Source of the DNA: Nocardioides sp. | GTDB taxonomy: Bacteria > Actinomycetota > Actinomycetes > Propionibacteriales > Nocardioidaceae | DNA: 64,000 nucleotides | NCBI RefSeq assembly: GCF_030019515.1 | Contig: NZ_JASEEQ010000007.1 | Location: 62,001-126,000 of the forward strand | Direction of reading: 5' to 3' | Shown here: one piece after another, positions 41,700-50,193 of the stretch | How positions within the stretch are numbered: the first letter of the stretch is position 1 | Layout: each line of letters starts with the position of its first letter | The notes under the pieces: model-generated | What the model saw: the letters and a program-made list of their open reading frames with translations, nothing else | Told to the model about the DNA's origin: nothing | Databases searched by the model: none | Position numbers and translations under genes: made by a program

Positions 41700-43130
41700 C
41701 TAGGGCCGCCGCACGATCTGGAAGATGTGGCTCTCGACGCTGGCGCCCGGCCCGCCGGCGGCGCCGAGGAAGCCCTGGGCGTGCAGGCTCGCGAGCTGCT
41801 CCTGCACGGACGGGTCGGCGGAGCCGTCCACGGCCGCGGCACCCGCGAGGTAGTGGCCGTAGCCATGCGCGTCGACGATGCCCGTGGGGTCGTCCTCGAA
41901 GGTGACCGTGACCTGCTCGACCGAGTCCGGGTTGGGTGCGCCGTCGAGCGCGGGCACGACGTCGCCGTAGTGCTCGAGCGACAGCACGTGGCTGCCGGCC
42001 GGGAACCCGTCGACCTGCGCGGTCGGCGCGCCGGCCGTGACCACGTTCGTCACGTTGAAGTCGCTGCCGTGGCCGAGGATCGCGGCCGCCTCCATCCCGC
42101 CCAGCGAGTGCCCGACGAGCAGCACCGGGTCGTGCGGGCCGATGCCGGCCTGCGCCATCGCCTGCAGGATCCCCTGCTGGTAGACGGTCTGGTGCCCGGC
42201 GTCGGAGAGCAGGTCGGTCCCGGCGTCGCGCACGTCGCCGTCCTGGGTCCACGGCAGGGTCGCGATGTCGTCGGTGCCGGGCAGGTAGACGATGTGGCGC
42301 ACCCCGTCGGTGCCGGCGTCCAGCGTCTGGACCTCGATGGTGCCGTTCAGCGGGGAGTCCGGGTCGGGCGAGAGACCGGCCACCGTCGCGAGGTGGGAGA
42401 CCAGCCCCTCGACGTCGGTCGGCTGCCCCTGGTCGGTGCCCACCTCGGGGTGCAGCTCCGCCACCCCGGCCTGGCCCTCGGGTCCGTAGAGCAGCGCGAG
42501 CAGCCCGGCGCCAGCCGCGGTGTCGGGGACGACGAGCGGTACGCCGAGCGGGCCGCCCGGAGCCAGTGGCGTGCTGCCGTCCCAGAGACCCTCGAGGAGG
42601 CCGCCGCCTCCGTTGACCGCGTGCTGCACCACGCCCGGGTGGTCGACCACCCAGTCCTCGAGCCCGCCCTCGAGCTCCTGTCGGACAACGGGCGGGACCA
42701 GGGGCGCGGTCGCGGCGAGGACCGGCACCAGCACCGGCGCCGTCGCGCCCAGGGTGAAGCCGACGGACCGGCCCACCGCCCGGTCGAGTTCGTCGACCGC
42801 GGCACCGACCAGGGCGTCGGTCGACTCGAAGGCCGTCACGACGGCGCGCACCGCCAGCGCGTCGGCCTCCCAGCCGAGGGACTCGACCAGGACCCCGTCC
42901 GGGCCGGTGGTCGCGGCGAGCACGGCGGCCTCGGCCTCGGCGAACGTCAGCGGCGCGAGGACCGCGGACTCGGCGAGGTCGGGGTTCGCCATCGTCTGGG
43001 CGCCGAGCGCGGCCCAGCCGCGCAGCCGGCTGCCGGCGTCGTCGTACGCGTCGGCCAGGGCGCGGACGGCGGCGTACGTCGCGGCCAGGCCCGCTGATCC
43101 GCCGGTGACCGAGGTGATGTCGGCGCTCAT
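41700..43130 (-). CDS. Alpha/beta-hydrolase (lipase-like) protein coupled to a WXG-type gene
   Basis: The protein has 476 aa. Residues 1 to 200 are helical, rich in Ala, and resemble WXG/LXG-like N-terminal regions. The C-terminal half has the lipase nucleophile elbow GHSLGG (VLLVGHSLGGMEAAAI) with a downstream Asp (HYGDVVPAL) and His (DAHGYGHY), a plausible Ser-Asp-His triad. ATG 43130 overlaps the stop of the WXG-type gene (TGATG). The pairing suggests a secreted type VII substrate with lipase or esterase activity, which is inference. Confidence 0.75.
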   Translation of the reverse strand: MSADITSVTGGSAGLAATYAAVRALADAYDDAGSRLRGWAALGAQTMANPDLAESAVLAPLTFAEAEAAVLAATTGPDGVLVESLGWEADALAVRAVVTAFESTDALVGAAVDELDRAVGRSVGFTLGATAPVLVPVLAATAPLVPPVVRQELEGGLEDWVVDHPGVVQHAVNGGGGLLEGLWDGSTPLAPGGPLGVPLVVPDTAAGAGLLALLYGPEGQAGVAELHPEVGTDQGQPTDVEGLVSHLATVAGLSPDPDSPLNGTIEVQTLDAGTDGVRHIVYLPGTDDIATLPWTQDGDVRDAGTDLLSDAGHQTVYQQGILQAMAQAGIGPHDPVLLVGHSLGGMEAAAILGHGSDFNVTNVVTAGAPTAQVDGFPAGSHVLSLEHYGDVVPALDGAPNPDSVEQVTVTFEDDPTGIVDAHGYGHYLAGAAAVDGSADPSVQEQLASLHAQGFLGAAGGPGASVESHIFQIVRRP

Positions 43131-43534
43131 CAGCCCAGTCCCGGCAGGTCGACGCCCAGCCACTCGCGGCTGCCGGGCGGTGGTGGGACGAACCGGTGCA
43201 GCACCCCGTCCAGCGCGTCGGGGACCAGCCGGTCCTTCAGCCCGGAGAGCAGCCCGCGCACCTTCCGCTCGATCGCGGCGATCAGGTCCTTGACCCGATC
43301 CACCTCCCGGGCGTGCCGGTCGAGGGCGTCCGCGGCGTCCTCGTGCAGGGCGGCGGTGCGCGCGAGGGCGGCGGCGCGGTCGCGCGCATGGCTGCGCATC
43401 GCCCGGGCGGCCAGGCCCTCCCACGGCACCTGCTCGGCCCGCGCGACCAGTCGCGCGGCCTCGGTCCGGATCTCGTCCGCGCGCTCGCGCAGCCGGGCGG
43501 CGAGTGCCCGGATGGTGTCGGTGTCCCCGTACAT
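43130..43534 (-). CDS. WXG100-like small helical protein
   Basis: The 134 aa have two long helices separated by W-E-G (EQVPWEGLAARAMRSHARDRAAAL), the WXG turn of the type VII substrate family, and a Pro-rich tail ending in REWLGVDLPGLG. It is coupled to the hydrolase gene (TGATG). A short tandem repeat of a CTCGGTGTGCTCC unit lies just upstream (about 43547 to 43571). Probably a chaperone-like partner for export. Confidence 0.75.
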   Translation of the reverse strand: MYGDTDTIRALAARLRERADEIRTEAARLVARAEQVPWEGLAARAMRSHARDRAAALARTAALHEDAADALDRHAREVDRVKDLIAAIERKVRGLLSGLKDRLVPDALDGVLHRFVPPPPGSREWLGVDLPGLG

Positions 43535-43612
43535 CTGGTCCCCCTCGGTGTGCTCCCTCGGTGTGCTCCGTGGTCGGGAGGAGGCTTGCCGGGACGCGGG
43601 TGTGGAGAAACC

Positions 43613-44791
43613 TCAGCGGTCGAGCACTGTGGAGAGACGTTCGAGGGCGAGCTCGATGTCGGCCCCGGGGCCGGCGAAGCTGAGCCGGACGAAGCGCGGC
43701 CCGTCGACGGTGTCGAAGTCGATGCCGGGGGCGAGGGCGACGCCGGTGCGCGCGAGCAGCTCGCGGGCGAAGCGCATGGTGTCGTCGGTGAGGTGGCCGA
43801 CGTCGGCGTACACGTAGAACGCGCCGTCGGCGGGCGCGAGCTCGGTGATGCCGAGCCGGGGCAGGCCGTCGAGCAGCACCCGGCGGTTCTCGGCGTACCG
43901 GGCGACGTGGCCGTCGAGCTCGGCGTACGACGCCTCGTCGAACGCGGCCAGGCAGGCCCGCTGCGCGATCACCGGCGGGCAGATCGTGAAGTTGCCGGTG
44001 AGCACGTCGACGGCGCGGCGCAGCCGGTCGGGCGCGAGCATCCAGCCGATCCGCCAGCCGGTCATCGAGAAGTACTTGGAGAAGCTCGAGAACACCACCG
44101 CCTCGCGGCTGGTCTCCCAGGCGCTGCGGGCCAGCGGCTCCGCGCCGGCGAGCGGGGCGTACTCGATGCCGTGGTAGATCTCGTCGCTGATCAGCTGGAT
44201 GCCGCGCTCCTCGCAGTACGCCGCGAGCGCGGCCAGCTCGCTCGGGAGCAGCATCGTGCCGGTCGGGTTGGCCGGGCTCGCGACGACCAGGCCCCGGATG
44301 TCGGTCAGGGCGTCGAGCTGATCGACCGTTGGCTGGAAGCGGGTCTCGGGGCCGGTCGGGATCTCGACCACCTCGCACCCGAGCGCGGTCAGCACGTTGC
44401 GGTAGCAGGGGTAGCCGGGCCGCGCCATCGCCACCCGGTCGCCGACCTCGAACGCCGCGAGGAACGCCAGTAGGAAGCCGCCGCTGCTCCCCGTGGTGAC
44501 CACGACCTGGTCGGGGTCGACGTCGATGCCGTGCATCCGCCGGTGGTGGCCCGCGATCGCCTCGCGCAGCTCGCGGATCCCGGCCGCCGGCGTGTAGCCC
44601 AGCGGGTCACCGGAGTCGAGCAGCCGCTTGGCCTCCTCGCGCACCGGCGCCGGCGCGCCCGTCATCGGCTGGCCGGCCAGCAGGTTGAGCACGTCGCCGT
44701 GGGTGCGCTGCCGCTCCGCCGACGCCGCCAGCAGGTCCATCACGTGGAACGGCGGCACGTTGGCTCTCGAGGCGACCTGGAACCTGCTCAC
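43613..44791 (-). CDS. PLP-dependent aminotransferase, class I/II
   Basis: The protein has 392 aa. ASPANPTGTMLLPSELAAL, ISDEIYHGIEYA and the PLP lysine in SSFSKYFSMTGWRIGWMLAP are clear class-I fold signatures, ending in a Tyr-rich, R-containing C-domain. Likely transfers amino groups from an aliphatic or aromatic amino acid; the substrate cannot be read from sequence. GTG 44791 is chosen because all longer frames are basic shadow sequence. It is convergent with neither neighbour and probably a separate transcription unit. Confidence 0.9.
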   Translation of the reverse strand: MSRFQVASRANVPPFHVMDLLAASAERQRTHGDVLNLLAGQPMTGAPAPVREEAKRLLDSGDPLGYTPAAGIRELREAIAGHHRRMHGIDVDPDQVVVTTGSSGGFLLAFLAAFEVGDRVAMARPGYPCYRNVLTALGCEVVEIPTGPETRFQPTVDQLDALTDIRGLVVASPANPTGTMLLPSELAALAAYCEERGIQLISDEIYHGIEYAPLAGAEPLARSAWETSREAVVFSSFSKYFSMTGWRIGWMLAPDRLRRAVDVLTGNFTICPPVIAQRACLAAFDEASYAELDGHVARYAENRRVLLDGLPRLGITELAPADGAFYVYADVGHLTDDTMRFARELLARTGVALAPGIDFDTVDGPRFVRLSFAGPGADIELALERLSTVLDR

Positions 44792-44835
44792 GGCGTCGAC
44801 CCTACGGTGAGCGCCGAGGCTGCGGGGTCCGGCTG

Positions 44836-46296
44836 TCAGCAGCCGAACCCCGCAGCCGCCCGCCCGGCGCGGCGGCCGAAGAACGACCCCTCGCCGAGCT
44901 GGGTGCCCGAGCAGTAGCCCTTGCCGTCCTGGGCGAGGTTGGAGGCGCAGGCGCCGGCGGCGTACAGCCCGGGGATGACCGTGCCGTCGGGCCGCTGGGC
45001 CTCGCCGTCCACGCTGACGCGGAGCCCGCCGAGGGTGAAGCCGGCGTACATCGCGTGGCCCAGCCGCAGGTCGAAGACCGCCCACGGACCGGTGCCCTGC
45101 GGCGCCAGCCACTCCGGCGCCTTGTGGAAGTCGACGTCCTCGCCGGCCTCGGCCAGCTCGTTGTAGCGCTCCAGGGTCTTGGCGACCGACCCGGCCGGCA
45201 GCTCCAGCGCGTCCTCGAGGTCGGAGATCGTCTCGAAGCCGTCGATGAGCGGCACCAGCGGGAACCTCGGGTACTCGACGTGCTCGCTGTCGACGATGAG
45301 GTACGCCGTGGAGTCGGGCTGCTCCATCACGAACTGCGAGGTGCGCGAGTGGTAGGAGTCCTCGGCGCAGAACCGCTCGCCGAGCCTGTTCACGAGGAAG
45401 CCGGTGATCAGCGCGGACGGCGGGTAGAACGGCGCGGTGATGAACGGCTCGTCCATGTGCTTGAGCTCCGCGCCGACCGACGCGCCGAGCCGGATGCCGA
45501 GGCCGTCGTCGTACGTCGACCCCAGCGTGAACGGCTTCTCCGCCAGCCGGGGGGTGTGCTCGGCGACCATGTCCGGGTTCATCACGAAGCCACCGGCGGC
45601 GATGACGACCCCACCGGCGGCGACGTACCCGGTCTCGGCGAACGACCTCCAGGCCAGCCCGCGGACGGTGCCGGACTCGTCGGCGACCAGGTTGGTCGCA
45701 CCGGTCTCGTAGCGCACCTCGACGCCGGCCTCCTCGACCCGCTCGCGCAGCAGGTCCATCACCATCCTGGTGCCCTCGGTGTCCCCGGGCACCGGCACCT
45801 TGTGGCCGCGGGGTGCGGGCCGTGCCTGCTCCGGATAGGGCCAGACCTTCTCGTTGCCGGTGTACATCAGCCCCTCGGTGCCAGGCTGGATCACGGCCTT
45901 CTCGGGGTAGTAGCTGCGCTCGAACTCGAAGCCCAGCGCCTCCAGCCAGTCGAAGTGCTCGACGGAGTCCTCGCAGTAGGCGCGGATCTTGTCGTGCTCG
46001 GGCTCCTTGGAGACCGCGACGAGGTACTTGTACATCTCCTCGGGGGAGTCCTCGTGCCCCGTCGCGCGCTGCACGGCGGTCCCGCCACCGAGGTAGAAGT
46101 GGCCCCCGGACATGCTCGAGGTGCCGCCGTGCACCGCCGCCCGTTCCAGTAGCAGCACCCGGGCCCCCGCGCGGGCCGCCTCGAGCGCGCCGCAGCCGCC
46201 GGCGATCCCGAACCCCACGACGACGACGTCGTACGACGGCGCGCCGGCCAGCACGTCGGCCGGGAGGACGGCGGGGATCTCGGTGCCTCTGCTCAT
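44836..46296 (-). CDS. FAD-dependent 3-ketosteroid dehydrogenase/fumarate reductase-type flavoprotein
   Basis: The protein has 486 aa. Dinucleotide-binding GFGIAGGCGA at about residue 28, then LLERAAVHGGTSSMSGGHFYLGGGTAVQRATG, and a C-terminal FAD motif GLYAAGACASNLAQDGKGYCSGTQLGEGSFFGRRAG. The YLGGGT segment resembles 3-ketosteroid delta-dehydrogenases, especially the delta-4(5-alpha) type, from memory. A KstR-like operator 11 to 24 bases before the ATG supports a role in steroid ring oxidation. The substrate is not proven. Confidence 0.8.
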   Translation of the reverse strand: MSRGTEIPAVLPADVLAGAPSYDVVVVGFGIAGGCGALEAARAGARVLLLERAAVHGGTSSMSGGHFYLGGGTAVQRATGHEDSPEEMYKYLVAVSKEPEHDKIRAYCEDSVEHFDWLEALGFEFERSYYPEKAVIQPGTEGLMYTGNEKVWPYPEQARPAPRGHKVPVPGDTEGTRMVMDLLRERVEEAGVEVRYETGATNLVADESGTVRGLAWRSFAETGYVAAGGVVIAAGGFVMNPDMVAEHTPRLAEKPFTLGSTYDDGLGIRLGASVGAELKHMDEPFITAPFYPPSALITGFLVNRLGERFCAEDSYHSRTSQFVMEQPDSTAYLIVDSEHVEYPRFPLVPLIDGFETISDLEDALELPAGSVAKTLERYNELAEAGEDVDFHKAPEWLAPQGTGPWAVFDLRLGHAMYAGFTLGGLRVSVDGEAQRPDGTVIPGLYAAGACASNLAQDGKGYCSGTQLGEGSFFGRRAGRAAAGFGC

Positions 46297-46306
46297 GGGA
46301 AGAATC

Positions 46307-46320
46307 TAGAACAAGTTCCA
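46307..46320. promoter_or_regulatory. KstR-like operator (box 1)
   Basis: TAGAACAAGTTCCA matches TNNAACNNGTTNNA, the known binding consensus of the steroid-catabolism repressor KstR, with no mismatch. It lies between the divergent flavoprotein gene (ATG 46296) and the TlpA-like gene (GTG 46343), so it could control both. A close copy is at 50175-50188. Confidence 0.7.
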
Positions 46321-46342
46321 GTTTCGTGCGATCCTGTCCGTC

Positions 46343-47320
46343 GTGCTGACCCTGATCGACGCGGACGGCGAGGAGCACGAGCTCCCGGGCGGCCTCGACG
46401 ACGAGGCGGGCCTGGTGGAGGCCCTGGGCTGGGAGGTCAAGCCGGAGGGGCTGTGCCGGGACCGGACCTGCGTGCCGCTGCGGGGCCGCCCCGCGGTCGA
46501 CGCACTGGTCGACGCGCTGGGCCTCGTCGTCGCGCGCGACCGTGAGGTGATCGCGCTCGCACCCTCGGCGGCGACGCGCGGTCGGCAGCTGGCCGGCGGC
46601 ATCGCGCCGCCGCTGACCCTGCGCGGCGTGGACGGCGCCGAGCTGTCCTTCGACGCCCACTCCGGCCACAAGCGGGTGCTGGTGGTCTGGGCGTCGTGGT
46701 GCGGCTGCCGCCACGAGCTCGGCGGGTGGCAGCGGCTCCAGGACGAGCTGGCCGACGCCGGGCTCCGGCTCTTCTCGGTCGCACTGGACGCGGACCCCGA
46801 GGACGCGCGGCCCTGGATCGAGGCCGCGGCACCGACGTACCCGGTCGCGGTCGACACCGCGCACGTCACCGCCGAGCGGTACGGCATCACGAACGTCCCC
46901 TCGGTCGTGTGGGTCGACGAGCAGGACCGGATCGTCAAGCCGCCGACCATCGCGCCCGGCGACGACCAGTTCGTCGAGTTCACCCGGATCGAGAGCGCCC
47001 GCCACCACGACCTGCTGCGCGCCTGGGTGCGGGACGGCACGCTGCCCGAGAGCGCCGGGGTCGCCCCGGTCGTGCGCACCGACGCCGAGCAGCTCGCCCT
47101 CGCCCACCGCCGGATCGCCGCCCACCACCAGCGCAGGGGGCGCACGGAGGCGGCGAAGGCGCAGCTCGCGCTCGCCCAGGAGCTGGCGCCCTGGGACTGG
47201 ACGGTGCGCCGCGGCGGGATCGCGATGACCGGCGGCGACCCCTTCCTCGGCGGGGAGTTCACCTCGTTCTGGGAGGAGTGGGACGCCGCCGGACGACCCG
47301 GCTACACGCCCACCGGCTGA
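46343..47320 (+). CDS. TlpA/thioredoxin-fold protein with CGC active-site variant
   Basis: The 325 aa have a short N-terminal domain (LIDADGEEHELPGG) and then a redoxin domain with LVVWASWCGCRHELGGWQRLQDELADAGLRLFSVALD ... YGITNVPSVVWVDEQDRIV. The usual WCxxC motif is replaced by W-C-G-C, giving C-x-C. Thioredoxin-fold partners with cis-Pro (NVPS) are intact. There is no signal peptide, so it is probably cytoplasmic. GTG 46343 lies across the KstR-like box from the flavoprotein gene. The disulfide role with this motif is uncertain. Confidence 0.75.
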   Translation: MLTLIDADGEEHELPGGLDDEAGLVEALGWEVKPEGLCRDRTCVPLRGRPAVDALVDALGLVVARDREVIALAPSAATRGRQLAGGIAPPLTLRGVDGAELSFDAHSGHKRVLVVWASWCGCRHELGGWQRLQDELADAGLRLFSVALDADPEDARPWIEAAAPTYPVAVDTAHVTAERYGITNVPSVVWVDEQDRIVKPPTIAPGDDQFVEFTRIESARHHDLLRAWVRDGTLPESAGVAPVVRTDAEQLALAHRRIAAHHQRRGRTEAAKAQLALAQELAPWDWTVRRGGIAMTGGDPFLGGEFTSFWEEWDAAGRPGYTPTG

Positions 47321-47385
47321 CGCGCGCGGCGCGCTGCGGGCCGTCGCACCGATAGACTGCGACCCCGCCCCGCGACGAGGCCGAG

Positions 47386-48930
47386 GTGATCCGCTCCGTG
47401 TCGTTCGACGTCCACGATCTCGACACGTTCATCCTCGTGGGCTCTGCGGTCACGCTGCTGGCGATCCTGGCGGTCCGGGTCTCCACCGGCGCCGGCCTGC
47501 CGAGCCTGCTGATCTACCTGCTCATGGGCGTCGCGCTCGGCGAGTCGGGCGTCGGCATCCAGTTCGAGAACTACGAGGTCGCGCACGCGGTCGGCTTCGC
47601 CGCGCTGGCGATGATCCTCGCCGAGGGCGGCCTGACCACGAGCTGGTCCGAGATGCGTGGCTGCATCCGGCTCGGCGTCTCGCTGGCCACGCTCGGCGTG
47701 GCGGTGTCGGTCACGGTGGTCGCCATCGGCGGGCACTACCTGCTCGGCATGCCGTGGGGGCTGGCGGTCCTGCTCGGCGCGGTCACCTCGCCGACCGACG
47801 CGGCCGCGGTGTTCTCCGTGCTCCGCGTGGTGCCCCTGCCCAAGCGGCTGACCGGGACCCTCGAGGCCGAGTCCGGCCTCAACGACGCCCCGACCGTCGT
47901 CCTGGTCACGCTGATCTCGAGCGGGGCGGTCGAGGACAACGGCGTACCCGCCATGGTCGGCATCGTCGCCTACGAGCTCGCGATCGGCGTCGCCCTCGGC
48001 CTGGCCGCCGGGTACGGCGGCGCCTGGCTGATGCGCCGGGTGGCGCTGCCCTCCTCGGGCCTCTACCCGCTCGCGGTGCTGACGCTGGCCTTCCTGGGAT
48101 ACGGCGCCGCCACGTTCGTGCACGGATCCGGCTTCGCCGCGGTCTACGTCGCGGCCCTGGTGCTCGGCAACTCCGACCTCTCGCACCGGGCGGCGACCCG
48201 CTCCTTCGCCGAGGGGCTCGCCTGGCTGTCCCAGATCGGCCTGTTCGTCACGCTCGGACTGCTGCTCTCCCCGGGACGGATCAGCCTCTCGACCGTGGGG
48301 CTGGCCATCGTCGCGGGCCTGATCCTCACCTTCGCCGCCCGGCCGCTGTCGGTGCTGGTCAGCGCGGTGGTCCAACCGCTGCCGTGGCGTGAGCTCTCGT
48401 TCGTGTCCTGGGCCGGACTGCGCGGCGCGGTGCCGATCGTGCTCACGACCATCCCGCTGGCCGAGGGCGTCGACCACGCGGATCGCCTCTTCGACCTGGT
48501 CTTCGTCATGGTCGTCCTCTTCACGGTCCTGACCGGCCCGACCCTGCCGCTCGTGGCCCGGATCCTGCGGGTCGCCCGGCGCTCGGAGCCGCGGGGGCTC
48601 GAGGTCGAAGCCGCGCCGTTGGAGCGGATCGCGGCCGACCTGCTGCAGGTCTCGATCGCCCCGAGCTCGCGGATGCACGGCGTCGAGGTCGGCGAGCTCC
48701 GGCTGCCGCGCGGCGCCTCGGTATCGATGGTGATCCGGGACGGCAACACGCTGGTGCCCGAGCGGCGTACCGTCCTGCGGCACGGCGACGACCTCCTGGT
48801 CGTCACGCCGCGCAAGCTGCGCTGGCAGACCGAGGAGCGGCTGCGCCAGGTCAGCGAGCGCGGCCGGCTGGCCCAGTGGCTGGTCGAGAGGCCGGCCCGC
48901 AAGCAGCCGGACCGACCGCTCGGCCCCTAG
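47386..48930 (+). CDS. Potassium/proton antiporter (NhaP2/CvrA type, with RCK-C domain)
   Basis: The 514 aa have 12 to 13 membrane helices from residue 12 to 390, including the CPA motif TSPTDAAAVFSVL and ESGLNDAPTVVLVTL, which carries the ND of this family. A C-terminal RCK-C-like domain follows (LLQVSIAPSSRMHGVEVGELRLPRGASVSMVIRDGNTLVPERRTVLRHGDDLLVV). It would exchange K+ for H+ to control ion balance and pH. GTG 47386 or GTG 47398 may be the start. Confidence 0.9.
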   Translation: MIRSVSFDVHDLDTFILVGSAVTLLAILAVRVSTGAGLPSLLIYLLMGVALGESGVGIQFENYEVAHAVGFAALAMILAEGGLTTSWSEMRGCIRLGVSLATLGVAVSVTVVAIGGHYLLGMPWGLAVLLGAVTSPTDAAAVFSVLRVVPLPKRLTGTLEAESGLNDAPTVVLVTLISSGAVEDNGVPAMVGIVAYELAIGVALGLAAGYGGAWLMRRVALPSSGLYPLAVLTLAFLGYGAATFVHGSGFAAVYVAALVLGNSDLSHRAATRSFAEGLAWLSQIGLFVTLGLLLSPGRISLSTVGLAIVAGLILTFAARPLSVLVSAVVQPLPWRELSFVSWAGLRGAVPIVLTTIPLAEGVDHADRLFDLVFVMVVLFTVLTGPTLPLVARILRVARRSEPRGLEVEAAPLERIAADLLQVSIAPSSRMHGVEVGELRLPRGASVSMVIRDGNTLVPERRTVLRHGDDLLVVTPRKLRWQTEERLRQVSERGRLAQWLVERPARKQPDRPLGP

Positions 48931-48942
48931 AACCTGGCCTGG

Positions 48943-49443
48943 CTAGCCCACCGGCGGGCTGCAGATGGTGGCGTCGTCCTGGGCCGCCACCGAGCGGCGC
49001 CCGTCGACCAGGTCCCGGAAGCCGTCGCCGACCACGACCGCGACGCCGACCCCTGGTCCGTCGCGCCGTTCGATCTCGACGTCCGGGCCGAGCCGGCTCG
49101 CCACCAGCCGGACGGCGGGGTTCTGCGGCTCCAGCGTCCAGATCTGCACGACGTCGACCCGGGCGCTCACGTTGCCGCTGTTGCCCTCCGCGAACCCGTC
49201 GTCGGTGAGCAGCTGCATGGTGCGTCCGGCCAGTCCCTCACGGATGCCGGCGTTGTAGACGCTGACGGTGACATCTTGGGCGAACACCTTGGTGCCGGCC
49301 TCGACGGTCCGGTCCACGCAGATCGGGGTGTCGACCTTCGCCGGGAGCGGGTCGGTGGCCGCGGACCAGCCCCAGAGGGCGGCCGCCACGAGGAGCAGGC
49401 CGAGCACCGAGATCGTGATCGCCGACCGAGCCCCCTCGCGCAT
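48943..49443 (-). CDS. LytR_C-type membrane-anchored protein
   Basis: A membrane helix (AITISVLGLLLVAAALWGWSAA) is followed by an outer domain with VSVYNAGIREGLAGRTMQLLTDDGFAEGNSGNVSARVDVVQIWTLEP. This is the LytR C-terminal domain pattern (N-G-T/A-G-x-x-G-L-A), found in actinobacterial cell-wall proteins. ATG 49443 overlaps the stop of the next gene (TGATG), so both are coupled. Exact role in wall biogenesis unknown. Confidence 0.82.
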   Translation of the reverse strand: MREGARSAITISVLGLLLVAAALWGWSAATDPLPAKVDTPICVDRTVEAGTKVFAQDVTVSVYNAGIREGLAGRTMQLLTDDGFAEGNSGNVSARVDVVQIWTLEPQNPAVRLVASRLGPDVEIERRDGPGVGVAVVVGDGFRDLVDGRRSVAAQDDATICSPPVG

Positions 49444-49739
49444 CAGTCCTCCAGGCTGTGGACCCGGGCGTGCAGGACGTTGCGCTGCTGGAGCGCGGCG
49501 CGCAACGCGCGGTGCAGGCCGTCCTCGAGGTAGAACTCGCCCCGCCACTCGACCACGTGCGCGAACAGGTCGCCGTAGAACGTGGAGTCCTCGTCGAGGA
49601 GGGCCGCGAGCTGGAGGGTGTCCTTGGTCGTGACGAGCTGGTCGAGGCGGACCTGCCGGGGTGGCACCGCGGCCCAGGCACGCGACGAGAGCCCGTGGTC
49701 GGGGTACGGCCGCCCGTCGCCGACGCGCTTGAAGATCAC
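49443..49739 (-). CDS. VapB-annotated small protein, probably leaderless
   Basis: A 98-aa protein: VIFKRVGDGRPYPDHGLSSRAWAAVPPRQVRLDQLVTTKDTLQLAALLDEDSTFYGDLFAHVVEWRGEFYLEDGLHRALRAALQQRNVLHARV. It is near-universal in actinobacteria and often labelled a VapB-type antitoxin, although no VapC partner is near and the name may be wrong. GTG 49739 is favoured since TATAGT on the minus strand ends 5 bases upstream, fitting a leaderless transcript. Confidence 0.75.
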   Translation of the reverse strand: MIFKRVGDGRPYPDHGLSSRAWAAVPPRQVRLDQLVTTKDTLQLAALLDEDSTFYGDLFAHVVEWRGEFYLEDGLHRALRAALQQRNVLHARVHSLED

Positions 49740-49801
49740 GTCGCGACTATAACGAGGGGCTCCGCGGCCCCGACCGCGCTCGCCGTCGGTACGCACCCGG
49801 G

Positions 49802-50041
49802 TCAGGCCGACCAGCGCACCGCGTCGTCGAAGTAGTCGGCCAGGGCGTGGACGCCGCGCAGGTCACCGCGCTCCGCCATCAGGCTGGTGAGCCGCTCGGC
49901 GTGCCGCAGCCGCAGCCGGGTGCGCTGGTCGCCGACCCGGTCCAGGTCCCCGCCGTGGCGACCGCCGTGGTGACCGCCGGGCGGGCTGGGACGGTCCATG
50001 TCCCGCTGGTCCCGCTGGTCCCGGTCGTCCCGGTCGTCCAT
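49802..50041 (-). CDS. Hypothetical protein, 79 aa, His/Asp-rich N-terminus
   Basis: An N-terminal MDDRDDRDQRDQRDMDRPSPPGGHHGGRHGGD stretch, rich in Asp, Arg and His, is followed by a short helical part (LRLRHAERLTSLMAERGDLRGVHALADYFDDAVRWSA). The Asp/Gln/Arg triplets come from a repeated DNA unit (gtcccgctg). No family recognised. ATG 50041 is preferred over 50092 since the earlier frame is basic and lacks a ribosome binding site. Confidence 0.55.
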   Translation of the reverse strand: MDDRDDRDQRDQRDMDRPSPPGGHHGGRHGGDLDRVGDQRTRLRLRHAERLTSLMAERGDLRGVHALADYFDDAVRWSA

Positions 50042-50174
50042 GTCGGCCTCCGTCGATCGTCGGGCCGCTCGAGGCGCGAGCGGCTTCGGCATCCAGCGTG
50101 CCGAAGTCCGATGCCGGGGAGGTTGACTCCGCGTTAACCCCTGGTCAACGGACGACTTACCAAGGATCCGAAAC

Positions 50175-50188
50175 TGGAATACGTTCTA
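50175..50188. promoter_or_regulatory. KstR-like operator (box 2)
   Basis: TGGAATACGTTCTA matches TNNAACNNGTTNNA with one mismatch (AAT for AAC) and extends as AACTGGAAT/GTTCTAGTT, nearly symmetric 9-bp arms. It is followed by AGTTTCGTG, also found after box 1 at 46307. It ends 5 bases before the GTG of the NTF2-like gene. Confidence 0.65.
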
Positions 50189-50193
50189 GTTTC

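Noticed and set aside
41700..44378. 892-residue frame containing the hydrolase
   Set aside because: The true start is ATG 43130, coupled to the WXG-type gene; the upstream 416 residues are Arg-rich shadow sequence.
43613..47128. 1,171-residue frame containing the aminotransferase
   Set aside because: Only the C-terminal 392 residues are a protein family; the front part overlaps the flavoprotein and TlpA-like genes antisense or out of frame.
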